Shown here: piece by piece, positions 42,271 through 51,288 of the stretch
Layout: each line of letters begins with the position of its first letter
How positions within the stretch are numbered: the first letter of the stretch is position 1
NCBI GenBank assembly: GCA_003164045.1
Contig: PLRU01000071.1
Coordinates: 1 to 64,000 of the forward strand
Origin: Candidatus Lustribacter telmatis
GTDB lineage: Bacteria; Vulcanimicrobiota; Vulcanimicrobiia; Vulcanimicrobiales; Vulcanimicrobiaceae
Direction: 5' to 3'
Length of the DNA stretch: 64,000 nt
Position numbers and translations under genes: made by a program
Notes under the pieces: generated by a model
Seen by the model: the letters and a program-made list of their open reading frames with translations, nothing else
What the model was told of the DNA's origin: nothing
Databases searched by the model: none

Positions 42271-43613
42271 GCGGCTGGGACGCGGATGTCATCGTTGTCG
42301 GCGCGGGAGCTGCGGGGCTGGCTGCTGCGCTCCAACTCGCCACGCGATCCGTCCGCGTCATCGCGCTCGAAAGCCGCGACCACATCGGCGGACGCGTGAT
42401 GTGGCAATCCGTCGGCACGGTCAGCGTGCCGGCCGAGTTGGGCGCAGAATTCATCCACGGAGCGGCGCCCGAAACATCGGCGTTACTGCGTGAAGCGGGC
42501 TTGGCTAAAGTCGAGACCGGTGACGCGTCGTGGACTTGCACCATCGCCGGCGGTCTCCAGCCTACCGACGACGACTTCCGATCCGTCTCCATCTTCGAGC
42601 GCGTGGAATCGCTCGCCGGCGATGAAAGCGTCGAAGCGTTCTTACGCCGTTTTGAGCACGATCCACACCTGCGCGTAGAGGCGCAGCGCGCCCGTACGTT
42701 CGTCGAAGGCTTCGAGGCCGCCGACCCTGCGATCGCGAGCGCCCGTTCGATCGCCGACGAACTGCGGAGCGGCGTCGATTCGACGAGTTCGCGGCCGGCC
42801 GGCGGCTACGCGCCGCTCTTCGAGCATCTGGCGACGCAATGCGCGCGGGCCGGCGTCGACCTTCGCCTCAGCACGGCGGTCGAGCACATCGGGTGGGCGC
42901 CCGGCGAGGTAACGATCGTCGCGCGGGCTGCGAACGGCGCCGCATCCACACTCCGCGCCAAGTGCGCCGTCATTACGATTCCGGTCGGCGTGTTGCGTCA
43001 ACGCGGCGACGCGACGCCGTTTTCGTTCGCGCCGCCGCTGCCCGCAGAGAAGCTCGCCGCGCTCGCCGGCCTCGAGATGGGTCATGCCGTCCGGGTTACG
43101 TTAGCGTTTCGCGAGCCGTTCTGGGAAGAGCTCGCCGCCGGCCGTTACCGCGACGCGGCATTTTTCCGCTGCGAAGGCAGCGCATTCAACGCCTTCTGGA
43201 CGCAGGCCCCGTTGCGCGGCCGGACCGTCGTGGCGTGGGCCGGCGGACCGCGCGCAACGGCGATGCGCAGTACGTCAGCCCAAGACCGGATCGCGCGCGC
43301 GTGCGATGAGTTCGGCGCCATGTTCGGCGAACGCGATCTCGCGCGCCGAGAATATGAAGGCGGCGTTACCCACGATTGGACGGCCGATCCGTTTGCCTGC
43401 GGGGCCTACAGCTACGTCGTTGCCGGAGCCGGCGCCGCGCGCGCCGCGCTCGGAGTTCCCATCGGCGATACATTGTTCTTTGCCGGAGAAGCGACGGCGA
43501 CCGACGGTCAAGGCGGCACGGTCAGCGGCGCATTTGAGACCGGAACGCGAGCCGCGCGCGAGGTTGCCGGCGCGCTCGAAACCGCCGGCGTGTCCTCAAA
43601 GATCGCACCATAG
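42267..43613 (+). CDS. Flavin-dependent amine oxidase
   Basis: 448 residues. FAD site VIVVGAGAAGLAAALQLA, the second-glycine motif ALESRDHIGGRVM, AELGAEFIHG, and the C-terminal FAD-binding segment LFFAGEATATDGQGGTVSGAFETG define the monoamine/polyamine oxidase family. It would oxidise an amine to an imine with H2O2 release. The ATG overlaps the stop of the binding-protein gene (ATGA). No signal peptide is present although the partner is exported. Followed by a membrane-protein gene one base downstream. Substrate unknown. Confidence 0.9.
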   Translation: MSGWDADVIVVGAGAAGLAAALQLATRSVRVIALESRDHIGGRVMWQSVGTVSVPAELGAEFIHGAAPETSALLREAGLAKVETGDASWTCTIAGGLQPTDDDFRSVSIFERVESLAGDESVEAFLRRFEHDPHLRVEAQRARTFVEGFEAADPAIASARSIADELRSGVDSTSSRPAGGYAPLFEHLATQCARAGVDLRLSTAVEHIGWAPGEVTIVARAANGAASTLRAKCAVITIPVGVLRQRGDATPFSFAPPLPAEKLAALAGLEMGHAVRVTLAFREPFWEELAAGRYRDAAFFRCEGSAFNAFWTQAPLRGRTVVAWAGGPRATAMRSTSAQDRIARACDEFGAMFGERDLARREYEGGVTHDWTADPFACGAYSYVVAGAGAARAALGVPIGDTLFFAGEATATDGQGGTVSGAFETGTRAAREVAGALETAGVSSKIAP

Positions 43614-43614
43614 C

Positions 43615-44139
43615 ATGCGCGATGCCGGCGAGCTGCTCAGCGCATGGAACGGCTTTTATGTCATGATCGGCTCTGCGTCCGCCGCGCTCACCGGCTTGAT
43701 GTTCGTCGTGATCAAGCTAGTCACGGGCAATAAGCGCGGTACGTCGGAAGCCGGCGTTTCGGCGTTCAGCACGCCGACGGTCGTCCACTTTTCCTGTGCG
43801 CTCCTCGTCGCGGCACTGATGTCAGCGCCATTTCGATCGCTCGCTCCGGTCGCGATCAGCTTAGGGCTCATTGGAGCCGGCGGCATGCTTCACGTCGCGC
43901 GCGTTGCGCTGAGAACATCGCGCTTGGATACCTATCGCCCCGATGCAGAGGATTGGACGTGGAACGTCCTCCTGCCGCTCCTCGCGTACGCGGCGATCGC
44001 GGCCGGCGGGATAGCGATGCACGCAGACGCTGCGCGGGCGCTCTATGCGCCCGCCGCCGCGGTGACGCTACTGATTTTTGTCGGCATCCATAACGCGTGG
44101 GACGTCGTGACCTATCTCGCGACGGGCAAAGCCGATTAG
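43615..44139 (+). CDS. Multi-pass membrane protein, unknown function
   Basis: 174 residues starting MRDAGELLSAWNGFYVMIGSASAALTGLMFVV, with hydrophobic segments near 17-35, 55-75, 77-95, 113-132 and 139-158. The AWNxFYVMIGSASAALTGLMFVVI segment is a motif I associate with small uncharacterised membrane proteins in soil bacteria. One base separates it from the amine oxidase, so it is in the same operon. It could be a helper of membrane attachment; no evidence. The stop overlaps the convergent exonuclease gene by three bases. Confidence 0.72.
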   Translation: MRDAGELLSAWNGFYVMIGSASAALTGLMFVVIKLVTGNKRGTSEAGVSAFSTPTVVHFSCALLVAALMSAPFRSLAPVAISLGLIGAGGMLHVARVALRTSRLDTYRPDAEDWTWNVLLPLLAYAAIAAGGIAMHADAARALYAPAAAVTLLIFVGIHNAWDVVTYLATGKAD

Positions 44140-44942
44140 GGTCGACCGTTCCAGCGCAGTGCTTCCACGTCGTCGAACAGCTTGATATCGGTGCGTAGCG
44201 TGGCGAGCGTTCGAAACAGCAGCGCGAGTTCGTAGTCACGGCGCAATATCTCAGCCAACTTCGCGGGACTCGCAACGCTGACGTTCCAGTCGCGCGAATT
44301 GGCTGGAATCGCTTCGATATGGCCATACCGGGCGAGCACGGCGGCGGTGGATTTTGCGCCCCAGCCCGGCAATCCCGGAAACCCATCGGCCGCATCGCCG
44401 ACGAGCGCCAGGTAGTCGGGAATGCTCGCCGGCGGCACGCCGAATTTCGCGACGATGCCGGCTTCGTCAAAGTATGTGCGCGTGCGACGGTTCAATTGCA
44501 CGATACGCGTTCCGCGCACGCACTGCGCCAGGTCTTTGTCCGGCGTACAAATGATGACGCGTTCGACGCGCGGATCGCCGGCTGCGGCCGTCGCCGCTGC
44601 GGCTAACGCGTCATCGGCCTCGAATTCGACCATGGGCCACACGACGAACCCGTCCGCCACGAGCGCTTCTTCGAGCAGCGGGAACTGCGCAAAAAGGTCC
44701 GGATCGATTCCCTCGCCCGTCTTGTAGCCGGGCCACAAGCCGTTGCGGAACGACTCGATAACGTGATCCGTGGCGACTCCGATATGCGTTGCGCCCTCAC
44801 GGACCATGCTGCGGATCGACGCGAGCACGCCGCGTACCGCCGCAACTTCCCGGCCATCCGCATCACGAGCGGACGGCAACGCGTAATAGTGGCGAAACAG
44901 CTCGTAGGTACCGTCGACAACGTGAACGTTCACGATCGCCAT
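44136..44942 (-). CDS. Stand-alone 5'-3' exonuclease (PolI N-terminal / flap nuclease type)
   Basis: 268 residues with the FEN-like nuclease core without a polymerase domain. Seen: VDGTYELFRHYYALP, VLASIRSMVREGATHIGVATD, FEADDALAAAATAA, VIICTPDKDLAQCV and the helix-hairpin-helix DYLALVGDAADGFPGLPGWGAKSTAAVLARYG. Acidic metal ligands of the two-metal site are present (EADD, TPDKD, GDAADG). It would degrade 5' ends or RNA primers. The ATG at 44942 begins the first beta strand; a GTG 12 codons upstream is an alternative start. Confidence 0.88.
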   Translation of the reverse strand: MAIVNVHVVDGTYELFRHYYALPSARDADGREVAAVRGVLASIRSMVREGATHIGVATDHVIESFRNGLWPGYKTGEGIDPDLFAQFPLLEEALVADGFVVWPMVEFEADDALAAAATAAAGDPRVERVIICTPDKDLAQCVRGTRIVQLNRRTRTYFDEAGIVAKFGVPPASIPDYLALVGDAADGFPGLPGWGAKSTAAVLARYGHIEAIPANSRDWNVSVASPAKLAEILRRDYELALLFRTLATLRTDIKLFDDVEALRWNGRP

Positions 44943-44998
44943 CGTTTCGTCGAACGCCCGTGCTTGCCTAGTCCCCACGAGAACGTTAGACTAGATTC

Positions 44999-45538
44999 AT
45001 GCTGAGGATCTTTTGTCTGTTTGCAGCTGCAACGCTGTCGCTGAGCATCGTTTGTGTTGCGAATGTGCCGGCCGAGGCGGCCGCTCCGGGCGGTGCTTGC
45101 GAACTCACGACCGCGGTTGCGGTCTCCGCGGCCGTCGGCCAAGCGGTCATGCAGACGACGACGGCGGCCTCGCCGAAGTCGCTCTGCTCGTTCAATCATT
45201 TTGCGGCCGATGGACGGGTCGTAAAAATCGGCCTCTTTAACGCGGCGACGATGACCGATCCGAAGATCGGCGGGGTCTTGAGCCAATTCGGATGCCGTAC
45301 GACGATCGCGGAGTGCCAGAAGGCGCTCGCCGATCGCTCGCCGGGCGAACTGTATGCGCTCCAACCGCCGGGATCGGCGCCCTGTACGCAAACGCCAAAG
45401 TGTCTCATTACGAGCAACGGGGTGGTTTGGGCAATGCAAGGTGCCGACGTCGTTGCAATCTTCGTGGTGGTGGCCGGAACCCCACCGGATCAAACGATGG
45501 CACTCGCCGTGCTCAAGACGCTCGGAAGCAGCTTCTAG
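44999..45538 (+). CDS. Secreted cysteine-containing protein, unknown function
   Basis: 179 residues with a signal peptide (MLRIFCLFAAATLSLSIVCVANVPAEAAA). The mature part has six cysteines in spaced pairs (ACELTT, LCSF, GCRTT, ECQK, PCTQTPKC), suggesting disulfides, and Ala/Thr-rich strands ending with a helix QTMALAVLKTLGSSF. It resembles the general layout of DUF3558-like secreted proteins, but I cannot assign a family. Divergent from the exonuclease and convergent, 5 bases apart, with the small gene of the PQQ operon. Confidence 0.72.
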   Translation: MLRIFCLFAAATLSLSIVCVANVPAEAAAPGGACELTTAVAVSAAVGQAVMQTTTAASPKSLCSFNHFAADGRVVKIGLFNAATMTDPKIGGVLSQFGCRTTIAECQKALADRSPGELYALQPPGSAPCTQTPKCLITSNGVVWAMQGADVVAIFVVVAGTPPDQTMALAVLKTLGSSF

Positions 45539-45542
45539 CGAG

Positions 45543-46181
45543 CTACTGGGAACTTCCAAGCGTGACGGGTACGCGGTAGACTCGCCCGCGATCGTCGGCA
45601 AACGCAAACGTGGCCGGATCGCAGCGTAGGAGCGCATCGGTGAGCGCGAAGCGGTAGCGCAGTTGGCCGCGCCAGCGATACGTCGGCGTCGTGCCGTTCA
45701 CGTACACGTCGCGAATCGGCGTGCTTCGCTGCACCTCCGACGCGATGTTTGCGCCGTCCGGACACGTGAGCGTGCCGGCCCCGAACGCCGCGATGAACTC
45801 GCGATCGATTTCGCTGCGGCTGTGCACGTACACGACGAAGTCGACGTGCGTGCGCGCTTCCACGACGAAGGCGGCGATCATCGGCGGCGTCATCGGCGAA
45901 CGCTCAAAGCCCGAAAGAAAGGCGCGATAGCGCAGCGCTTCGTACGGCGTGGCAAGTTCCACCGCCTCGACCCCTTCGCCGTCCTGGATTTGCACGGCAT
46001 CTGCGACGCCGAAGAGCAAATAGGGCGCGACGACGAAGCCCCGGTGCTCGCTTGCGAACCCACGGCCTTGCGCAATCGCGCGATCGATCGTTCCCGGCGC
46101 GAGCGTCGTGTCGATCGCGAGCGCCCGCGTGCCGATCGTCGCGACCAAGAGCGCTGCCATCAGCCACGGCCACGATCGCAT
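45543..46181 (-). CDS. Exported protein in the PQQ-dehydrogenase operon
   Basis: 212 residues with a signal peptide (MRSWPWLMAALLVATIGTRALA). The rest is a beta-rich domain: LAPGTIDRAIAQGRGFASEH, AVELATPYEALRYRAFLSGFER, VDFVVYVHSRSEIDREFIAAFG and YRFALTDALLRCDPATFAFADDRG. No family recognised. The start lies 2 bases after the dehydrogenase stop, so the two are one unit; it may help assemble or partner the quinoprotein in the periplasm (inference). The longer upstream frame merely shadows the dehydrogenase. Confidence 0.72.
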   Translation of the reverse strand: MRSWPWLMAALLVATIGTRALAIDTTLAPGTIDRAIAQGRGFASEHRGFVVAPYLLFGVADAVQIQDGEGVEAVELATPYEALRYRAFLSGFERSPMTPPMIAAFVVEARTHVDFVVYVHSRSEIDREFIAAFGAGTLTCPDGANIASEVQRSTPIRDVYVNGTTPTYRWRGQLRYRFALTDALLRCDPATFAFADDRGRVYRVPVTLGSSQ

Positions 46182-46183
46182 GC

Positions 46184-47740
46184 TTAGAGCGAGAACACGT
46201 ACACGGTCGGCGCGCCGAATCCGGTAAATGCGGTGCGCGATTGATTGCCCGAAACCGCCGCCACATACTGCTTGCCGTCGACCGCATACGTCGCGACGCC
46301 GCCCGCAACCTGACCGCCGGTGTAGAACGAATAGAGCAGCTTGCCCGTAGCCGAATCGAACGCTTCGAAGTCGCCGCCGATCTCGCCGCTGAAGACCACC
46401 CCGCCCGCCGTCGGCGTTACGGCCGCCACCATCGGCGTCTTGGCGTGGAACTTCCACACCGCTTTGCCGCTGACCGGATCGAACGCGATCAGCCAGCCGC
46501 TATTCTCTTTGTCCGGTTCGCCGAAGCCGTTGCCGCCGCCGAGGAACAGATGGCCGCGAATGTAGCGCACCGTATTTGCCCCGAGCTTGAGCGTGCTGCA
46601 CCAATCGACCGTGTCGACGAAGAGCAGCTTGTCGCGCTCGCTGTAGGCGGGACCGTTCCACTCCGAGCCGCCGGTGTACGGACAATAGTGCACGCCTTCG
46701 AGGGTGAGCGGCAAGTCTTGATTGAGCACGGTCGTGTCGGGGACTTTGTATACGAGTTTGTGCGTCGCGTTGTCGACCGTATAGAGATTTCCGTCTTTGG
46801 GCGAGAAACTCACGAGCGTGCGCCCGTTCGGGGCTTTGAAGACGACGGGTGCCGCCGCGACGTCCCAATCGTGATAGTCGTGCGGAATTGCTTGATACCA
46901 CCAGCGCAATTTGCCGGTGAGCGCGTCGAGCGCGACGATCGACGACGTGAAAAGATTTGCGCCCGGGCGATAGTCCGGATAGAAATCGGGCGCCGGATTC
47001 GCGACGGGAATATAGAGCGTGCCCGTATTCGGGTCGAGCGTGAACGACGACCACGTGCCGCCGCCGCCGGTGAGCGTCGAATCGGGATTCTTCCAGGTAT
47101 CGGCGCCCGTCTGTTTGCCGGTCGGAATCGTGTCGAACGTCCAGACTTTGTGGCCGTCGTTCGCGTCCAGCGCATACATCTGACCCTTGACGCCTTGTTC
47201 GCTGCCCGCGAGGCCCATGAAGACGAGGTTTTTCCAAACGATCGGCGCTGCGCTCGTCGAACTGCCGTCGGAAGAGTCGCGCACGAGCACGTCCCAGAGC
47301 GTCTTTCCCGTCTCTTCATCCATCGCGAGCAAATGCGCGTCCGGCGTGCCGCGATAGACTTTTCCGTTCGCGATCGCAACGCCGCGGTTCGTTATGCCCG
47401 ACGGCGGACCGCTGGTCGCGTAGGCGTTCTTCCACTTCACGCGGCACGTCTTGGCGTCGAGCGCGTACGTCGACTTCTGACTCGTCACGAAGAGCACGCC
47501 GTTATGAATCACGGGGCCGCTCTGCATCGTTCCGACTTCGCCGAACTGAAACGTACAGACCGCGTGCATCGAGCCGGCGTTCTGCGGCGTGATTTGCGTG
47601 AGCGGCGAGAAACGGTCGGCGAGATAGTTGCCGTTGTACATCATCCAATCGACGTTGCCGTCATCGGCCGACGCGGCCGCGATGGGAAAGAGCAACAGCA
47701 ACGCCAACGCAGCAAACGATTGCAAAGAGAGCAGGCGCAT
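46184..47740 (-). CDS. PQQ-dependent dehydrogenase (quinoprotein)
   Basis: 518 residues, exported (signal about 1-25), forming an eight-bladed propeller that oxidises alcohols or sugars in the periplasm with pyrroloquinoline quinone. Seen: DWMMYNGNYLADRFSPLTQI, the repeated TGK...W blades, GGGGTWSSFTLDPNTGTLYIPVANPAPDF and the catalytic-region HDYHDWDVAAAPVVF. It is shorter than methanol dehydrogenases and has no cytochrome domain. No pqq biosynthesis gene is in the window, so the cofactor must come from elsewhere. The start fits a classic signal. Confidence 0.9.
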   Translation of the reverse strand: MRLLSLQSFAALALLLLFPIAAASADDGNVDWMMYNGNYLADRFSPLTQITPQNAGSMHAVCTFQFGEVGTMQSGPVIHNGVLFVTSQKSTYALDAKTCRVKWKNAYATSGPPSGITNRGVAIANGKVYRGTPDAHLLAMDEETGKTLWDVLVRDSSDGSSTSAAPIVWKNLVFMGLAGSEQGVKGQMYALDANDGHKVWTFDTIPTGKQTGADTWKNPDSTLTGGGGTWSSFTLDPNTGTLYIPVANPAPDFYPDYRPGANLFTSSIVALDALTGKLRWWYQAIPHDYHDWDVAAAPVVFKAPNGRTLVSFSPKDGNLYTVDNATHKLVYKVPDTTVLNQDLPLTLEGVHYCPYTGGSEWNGPAYSERDKLLFVDTVDWCSTLKLGANTVRYIRGHLFLGGGNGFGEPDKENSGWLIAFDPVSGKAVWKFHAKTPMVAAVTPTAGGVVFSGEIGGDFEAFDSATGKLLYSFYTGGQVAGGVATYAVDGKQYVAAVSGNQSRTAFTGFGAPTVYVFSL

Positions 47741-47776
47741 GGCGGAGTCTATCCGTAGGCGCGCGCGGAATCCCTC

Positions 47777-48178
47777 TCAGACGTCATCGATGTCCGCGTT
47801 CGTCAACGCTTGGCCCCCGATGCCCCAGCCGCCGTCGACGGTGTTCACGACCGAGATCCAAGTGCGATCGGCGGTGTGGGAAGATTCGGAGAGCTCTGCC
47901 GTTATTGCCGTCGCCTCTGCGATGAAACCGCGCCGGCGTTCGAGTGTCGAGAGCACTACCTCGGGTAGCGTAACGGAGATTCTCACCACCACGTCCGGTT
48001 CGCCGTCGCAGGTAACGTGCGCCGGCGGCAACGCGTGGAAGTATGCCCCCGCGTTACGCCGCACGAACGGAATCTCCGTAGCATCGGTCCATCGCAGCAA
48101 CGACTCGGTAACGCGCCGCAGCAATGCCGCCGTATGTTCTTCCGTGAAGGTGCCGTGCGGCGCATAGATATCGATCAT
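47777..48178 (-). CDS. Tautomerase-superfamily-like protein
   Basis: 133 residues in a two-beta-alpha-beta layout: MIDIYAPHGTFTEEHTAALLRRVTESLLRWT, then VTCDGEPDVVVRISVTLPEVVLSTLERRRGFIAEATAITAE, then TWISVVNTVDGGWGIGGQALTNADI. The GGWGIGGxAxT ending is typical of this uncharacterised tautomerase-like group. The usual catalytic Pro1 is absent since residue 2 is Ile, so activity is uncertain. Divergent from the ArsR regulator of the hydrogenase operon; the intergenic operators may affect both. Confidence 0.7.
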   Translation of the reverse strand: MIDIYAPHGTFTEEHTAALLRRVTESLLRWTDATEIPFVRRNAGAYFHALPPAHVTCDGEPDVVVRISVTLPEVVLSTLERRRGFIAEATAITAELSESSHTADRTWISVVNTVDGGWGIGGQALTNADIDDV

Positions 48179-48250
48179 GGTTGATATGCCCCCCTCCGTC
48201 CGTGACGCCCTGACTTCGATGTCGCGGGAACCAGCCTACTACCCACTATC

Positions 48251-48264
48251 TTCTAATATTAGAA
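48251..48264. promoter_or_regulatory. 14-base palindrome upstream of the hydrogenase operon
   Basis: TTCTAATATTAGAA is a perfect palindrome in an AT-rich island of a high-GC region, 17 bases before the ArsR start. It is a strong candidate operator for the ArsR-type protein encoded next to it, controlling both the operon and perhaps the divergent tautomerase-like gene. Confidence 0.65.
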
Positions 48265-48265
48265 T

Positions 48266-48283
48266 ATGCTAATGATATAGCAT
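48266..48283. promoter_or_regulatory. Second inverted repeat overlapping the ArsR start codon
   Basis: ATGCTA and TAGCAT flank six bases, and the right arm includes the first bases of the ArsR ATG. With the neighbouring 14-base palindrome it makes a compact two-site operator. No ribosome site is visible before the ATG, so a leaderless start is likely. Confidence 0.45.
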
Positions 48284-48599
48284 GTACGAGTCCAAGGCGG
48301 CGTTTTTCCGCGTTTTGGCGAGCTATTGGCGACTACGCATTCTCGACGAATTACGCGCCGGGCCGGTCAGCGTTCGGGACCTGCGCTTACACCTTGGAGT
48401 CGAGCAAGCGACACTCTCTCAGCATCTCGCGATTCTGCGGGCGCACGATCTGGTTCAAACCGAGCGCCGCGGGACGGTCGTCATGTACGAAATTAGCCAC
48501 CCGGCCGTGTGGGAAATCCTCGACGCGGCTCGGCTTCTCTTTGACAGCCAGCTCGGGGCGTTGCAAACGGCGCTTAAGACCCTCGGTACGCGAGCGTGA
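48282..48599 (+). CDS. ArsR-type transcriptional regulator (Rv0081-like), first gene of hydrogenase operon
   Basis: 105-residue winged-helix repressor: FFRVLASYWRLRILDELRAGPVSVRDLRLHLGVEQATLSQHLAILRAHDLVQTERRGTVVMYEI, followed by a long C-terminal helix for dimerisation. It has no cysteines, so it lacks the classic metal site of ArsR/SmtB sensors. M. tuberculosis Rv0081, a hypoxia-linked regulator heading a similar operon, has the same architecture as I recall it. Its stop overlaps hyfB (GTGA), which ties regulator dose to the operon. A paralogue lies at the other end of the operon. Confidence 0.9.
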   Translation: MYESKAAFFRVLASYWRLRILDELRAGPVSVRDLRLHLGVEQATLSQHLAILRAHDLVQTERRGTVVMYEISHPAVWEILDAARLLFDSQLGALQTALKTLGTRA

Positions 48600-50452
48600 G
48601 GCTGTTCTCGGGTCTGACAACCGCCGCCATCGGGATCGCTTGCCTCCTAACCGCGTGGCTCGCCTCGACCGGAGACCGCGCACTCGGTCATCTCGGATCC
48701 GTGTTCCCGGGCTTCGCCCTGGATTGGGGACTCAACCCAATCGCCTTCCCGTTCTTTGCACTGCTCGGTTTTCTCACGATCGCCGTCGCGATCTGGAGTG
48801 CCGAGGACGGGCGTTATGCGTGGAGCATCGCGGCGTTCGCAGCGACGATGGCCGCCGTTCTGATGGCCCGTTCGGTCGCGGCCTTCATGCTCACGTGGGA
48901 AGCGATGGCGTTGGTCTCGTTCGCGCTTGTCGCCGCGCATGTCGAGGTGCGGATGGTGCGCCGCGCGGCTTTCTCCTACCTGATCGTCAGTCAAGCCGGC
49001 GCGCTCGGAATTCTCGGCTGCCTCGCAATTCTTGCCGTCCACGCCGGCGACACCTCATTCGCTGCGATCGCAAGAGCCGCACCGCAACTGCCGGATACCT
49101 GGCGTAACGTCGCCCTGGGGCTTGCGTTATTCGGATTCGGTTCCAAGGCCGGACTGTTTCCGCTGCACTTCTGGTTGCCGCGCGCGCACCCGGTTGCACC
49201 GCCGAACGGTTCCGCGATGCTCTCCGGCGCAATGTTGAAAATTGCCATTTACGGCCTCATTCTCGTCTTTCTCAATCTCGCGGCGCCGGTTAGTGCAACG
49301 TGGGGCGCCATCATCATTGCCGTCGGGGCGGTGAGCGCGGTCGGGGGAATTCTCTACGCGGCAATCGACACCGACTTGAAGCGATTGCTTGCATACAGCT
49401 CGATCGAACATATCGGCATCATTTGCATCGGCATCGGCGCTGCACTCCTGTTCGCGAGGATCAACGTCGTCCTCAGCGCCGCGGCCCTAACGGCTGCGCT
49501 CTTTCACGCAGTCAATCATGCGCTCTTTAAAGGTACGCTGTTCTTAGCCGCGGGCAAAGTTGCCAAAACGACGGGAACCGTCGATCTCGATCGAATGGGC
49601 GGTCTTGCCGCGGCGCTGCCCTGGACGTCGGGCGCGGTCTTTGTCGCCATGCTAGCGATTGCGGCACTGCCGCCGCTGAACGGTTTTGCCTCGGAATGGT
49701 TGCTGTTGCGCACGCTCGCGTCGGGAATGGATGTCGCCGATCCGCCCACACGGGCAGTCGCCGCCGGAGCACTCTTTGCACTCGTGCTCACCGGTGGCAT
49801 CGCGGCAGCGTGCTTCGCGAAAGTCTACGGCATCGCGTTTCTCGGCAGGCCACGCGAGCCGCACACGACAGCACGAGAGACGTTCGGTTGGCAAACGGCG
49901 GGTACGGCTCTGCTTGCAATGACCTGCATTGCGTTAGGTGCGGTGCCGTTATTGGCCGTCGCACCGTTAAGCCGGCTCGCTGAAGCGCTCGCCGGCGCAC
50001 CTGCAGGCAGCCTTCCTGCGCTCGGCATCACCCCCGCAATGTCGGCCATCCCGCTCGTCGCGGTCTTACCGATAGCCGGCGTTATCGCGGTCGCGATTCT
50101 TATGCGCCGGCGCCGCGTCCGCTATGCTCCGACCTGGGTCTGCGGTTCAACGCCGACGGTCGCGACGCAATACACGGCGACTGCCTTCTCGAAGCCCTTG
50201 CGACGGATCTTCGCGTTCGTACTTTTCCCGGAGCATGAAAAACGCATCGAGATCGGTTCGTCACCGTGGCTACCTAGCCTCATCCGCTATCGGACGAGCA
50301 CGAAATACATTCTCGATAACGTTTGGCGCGGCATGACGGCGCGGCTCTTGAACCTTTCACGGCAAGGTCGCCGCGTGCAAAGCGGCCATCTGCGGCTTTA
50401 TCTTGCCTACGCCGCGGCGATCTTCATATTCATCGTCGTGGTCGCACGATGA
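48596..50452 (+). CDS. hyfB: Group 4 hydrogenase-like membrane subunit HyfB (NuoL/M-type antiporter)
   Basis: 618 residues, about 14 or more membrane segments. It is the proton-pumping antiporter-type subunit. Conserved charged residues are kept: Glu in LTWEAMALVSF, Lys in FGSKAGLFPLHFWLPRAHPVAPPNGSAMLSG, Lys in DLKRLLAYSSIEHIGII and Lys in HALFKGTLFLAAG. The GTG start overlaps the regulator stop and the end overlaps hyfC, both by four bases. It would form the distal ion-translocating arm of the complex. Its long hydrophilic C-terminal segment (RRRRVRYAPTWVCGS onward) fits HyfB/HycC. Confidence 0.9.
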   Translation: MRLFSGLTTAAIGIACLLTAWLASTGDRALGHLGSVFPGFALDWGLNPIAFPFFALLGFLTIAVAIWSAEDGRYAWSIAAFAATMAAVLMARSVAAFMLTWEAMALVSFALVAAHVEVRMVRRAAFSYLIVSQAGALGILGCLAILAVHAGDTSFAAIARAAPQLPDTWRNVALGLALFGFGSKAGLFPLHFWLPRAHPVAPPNGSAMLSGAMLKIAIYGLILVFLNLAAPVSATWGAIIIAVGAVSAVGGILYAAIDTDLKRLLAYSSIEHIGIICIGIGAALLFARINVVLSAAALTAALFHAVNHALFKGTLFLAAGKVAKTTGTVDLDRMGGLAAALPWTSGAVFVAMLAIAALPPLNGFASEWLLLRTLASGMDVADPPTRAVAAGALFALVLTGGIAAACFAKVYGIAFLGRPREPHTTARETFGWQTAGTALLAMTCIALGAVPLLAVAPLSRLAEALAGAPAGSLPALGITPAMSAIPLVAVLPIAGVIAVAILMRRRRVRYAPTWVCGSTPTVATQYTATAFSKPLRRIFAFVLFPEHEKRIEIGSSPWLPSLIRYRTSTKYILDNVWRGMTARLLNLSRQGRRVQSGHLRLYLAYAAAIFIFIVVVAR

Positions 50453-51288
50453 CGTTCGTGCAAGTCTTGCTCATCGTGCTCTGCGCGCCGTTCGTACACG
50501 GGGCGATGAAACAGCTTCGAGCGCGACTCCAGAAGCGGCCGGGTCCGTCGGTCTGGCAGCCCTATCGCGATCTGCGAAAGCTCTGGAGCAAAGAGGCCGT
50601 TCTTCCGACCGGAGCGAGTTGGATCACGGCGTGCACGCCCGGCGCTTCTCTTGGCGTCGCACTTACACTCGCGGCCGCCGTGCCGCTACTGGCGCAGCCG
50701 CCCGCATATCTGGACGTCGTAGCCCTGATGCTTTTGCTCGGTCTCGGCCGTTGGCTCATTGCCGTTTCGGCAATCGACACGCGCAGCGGATTTGCGGGGA
50801 TGGCCGCGAGCCGCGAGATGACGCTCTCCGCCCTGACGGAACCCGCCTTACTGCTCGCGCTACTCGGCGCTCGCGTTTCCGGCGGTCCGTTCCTTATACC
50901 CCACGGGAACGTTTCGGTCGCCGGCGTGGTCGCACTCTTGGCGTTCGGCATCGTGACGGTTGCGGAAACCGCGCGTATTCCCGTCGACAACCAAGAGACG
51001 CACTACGAACTAACGATGATTCATGAGGGCCAGACGCTTGAGTATTCAGGCTGGCATCTGGCGCTGCTGCATCTGGCAAGTTACGTTCGGCAATTTGCCT
51101 TTCTTACAATTGCTGCCGGCCTCGTCGCGCCGAGCCCGATCGCCGCACTGATCGGCGCAGCGATCCTGGCGGTCCTCATCACGTTTATCGAAAACGCGTT
51201 CGCGCGTTTGCGGCTATTCGAAATCCCCCAGCTCCTTGTAACCGGTATTCTGCTCGCGGCCGCGAGCGTGGCAGCGAGAGTTATATGA
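50449..51288 (+). CDS. hyfC: Group 4 hydrogenase-like membrane subunit HyfC (NuoH type)
   Basis: 279 residues with about eight membrane segments. Diagnostic regions are RLQKRPGPSVWQPYRDLRKLWSKE near the start, and the NuoH/HycD loop ETARIPVDNQETHYELTMIHEGQTLEYSGWHLALL, which interfaces with the hydrogenase module. It anchors the peripheral arm and transmits redox-driven changes to the antiporter subunits. The ATG overlaps the hyfB stop by four bases; a longer frame upstream is only a shadow of hyfB. Stop overlaps hyfE. Confidence 0.92.
   Translation: MTFVQVLLIVLCAPFVHGAMKQLRARLQKRPGPSVWQPYRDLRKLWSKEAVLPTGASWITACTPGASLGVALTLAAAVPLLAQPPAYLDVVALMLLLGLGRWLIAVSAIDTRSGFAGMAASREMTLSALTEPALLLALLGARVSGGPFLIPHGNVSVAGVVALLAFGIVTVAETARIPVDNQETHYELTMIHEGQTLEYSGWHLALLHLASYVRQFAFLTIAAGLVAPSPIAALIGAAILAVLITFIENAFARLRLFEIPQLLVTGILLAAASVAARVI

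Noticed and set aside
46052-47758. 568-codon open frame on the plus strand
   Set aside because: Antisense to the PQQ dehydrogenase, whose propeller motifs and signal peptide are clear; the plus-strand translation is Arg-rich without domains.
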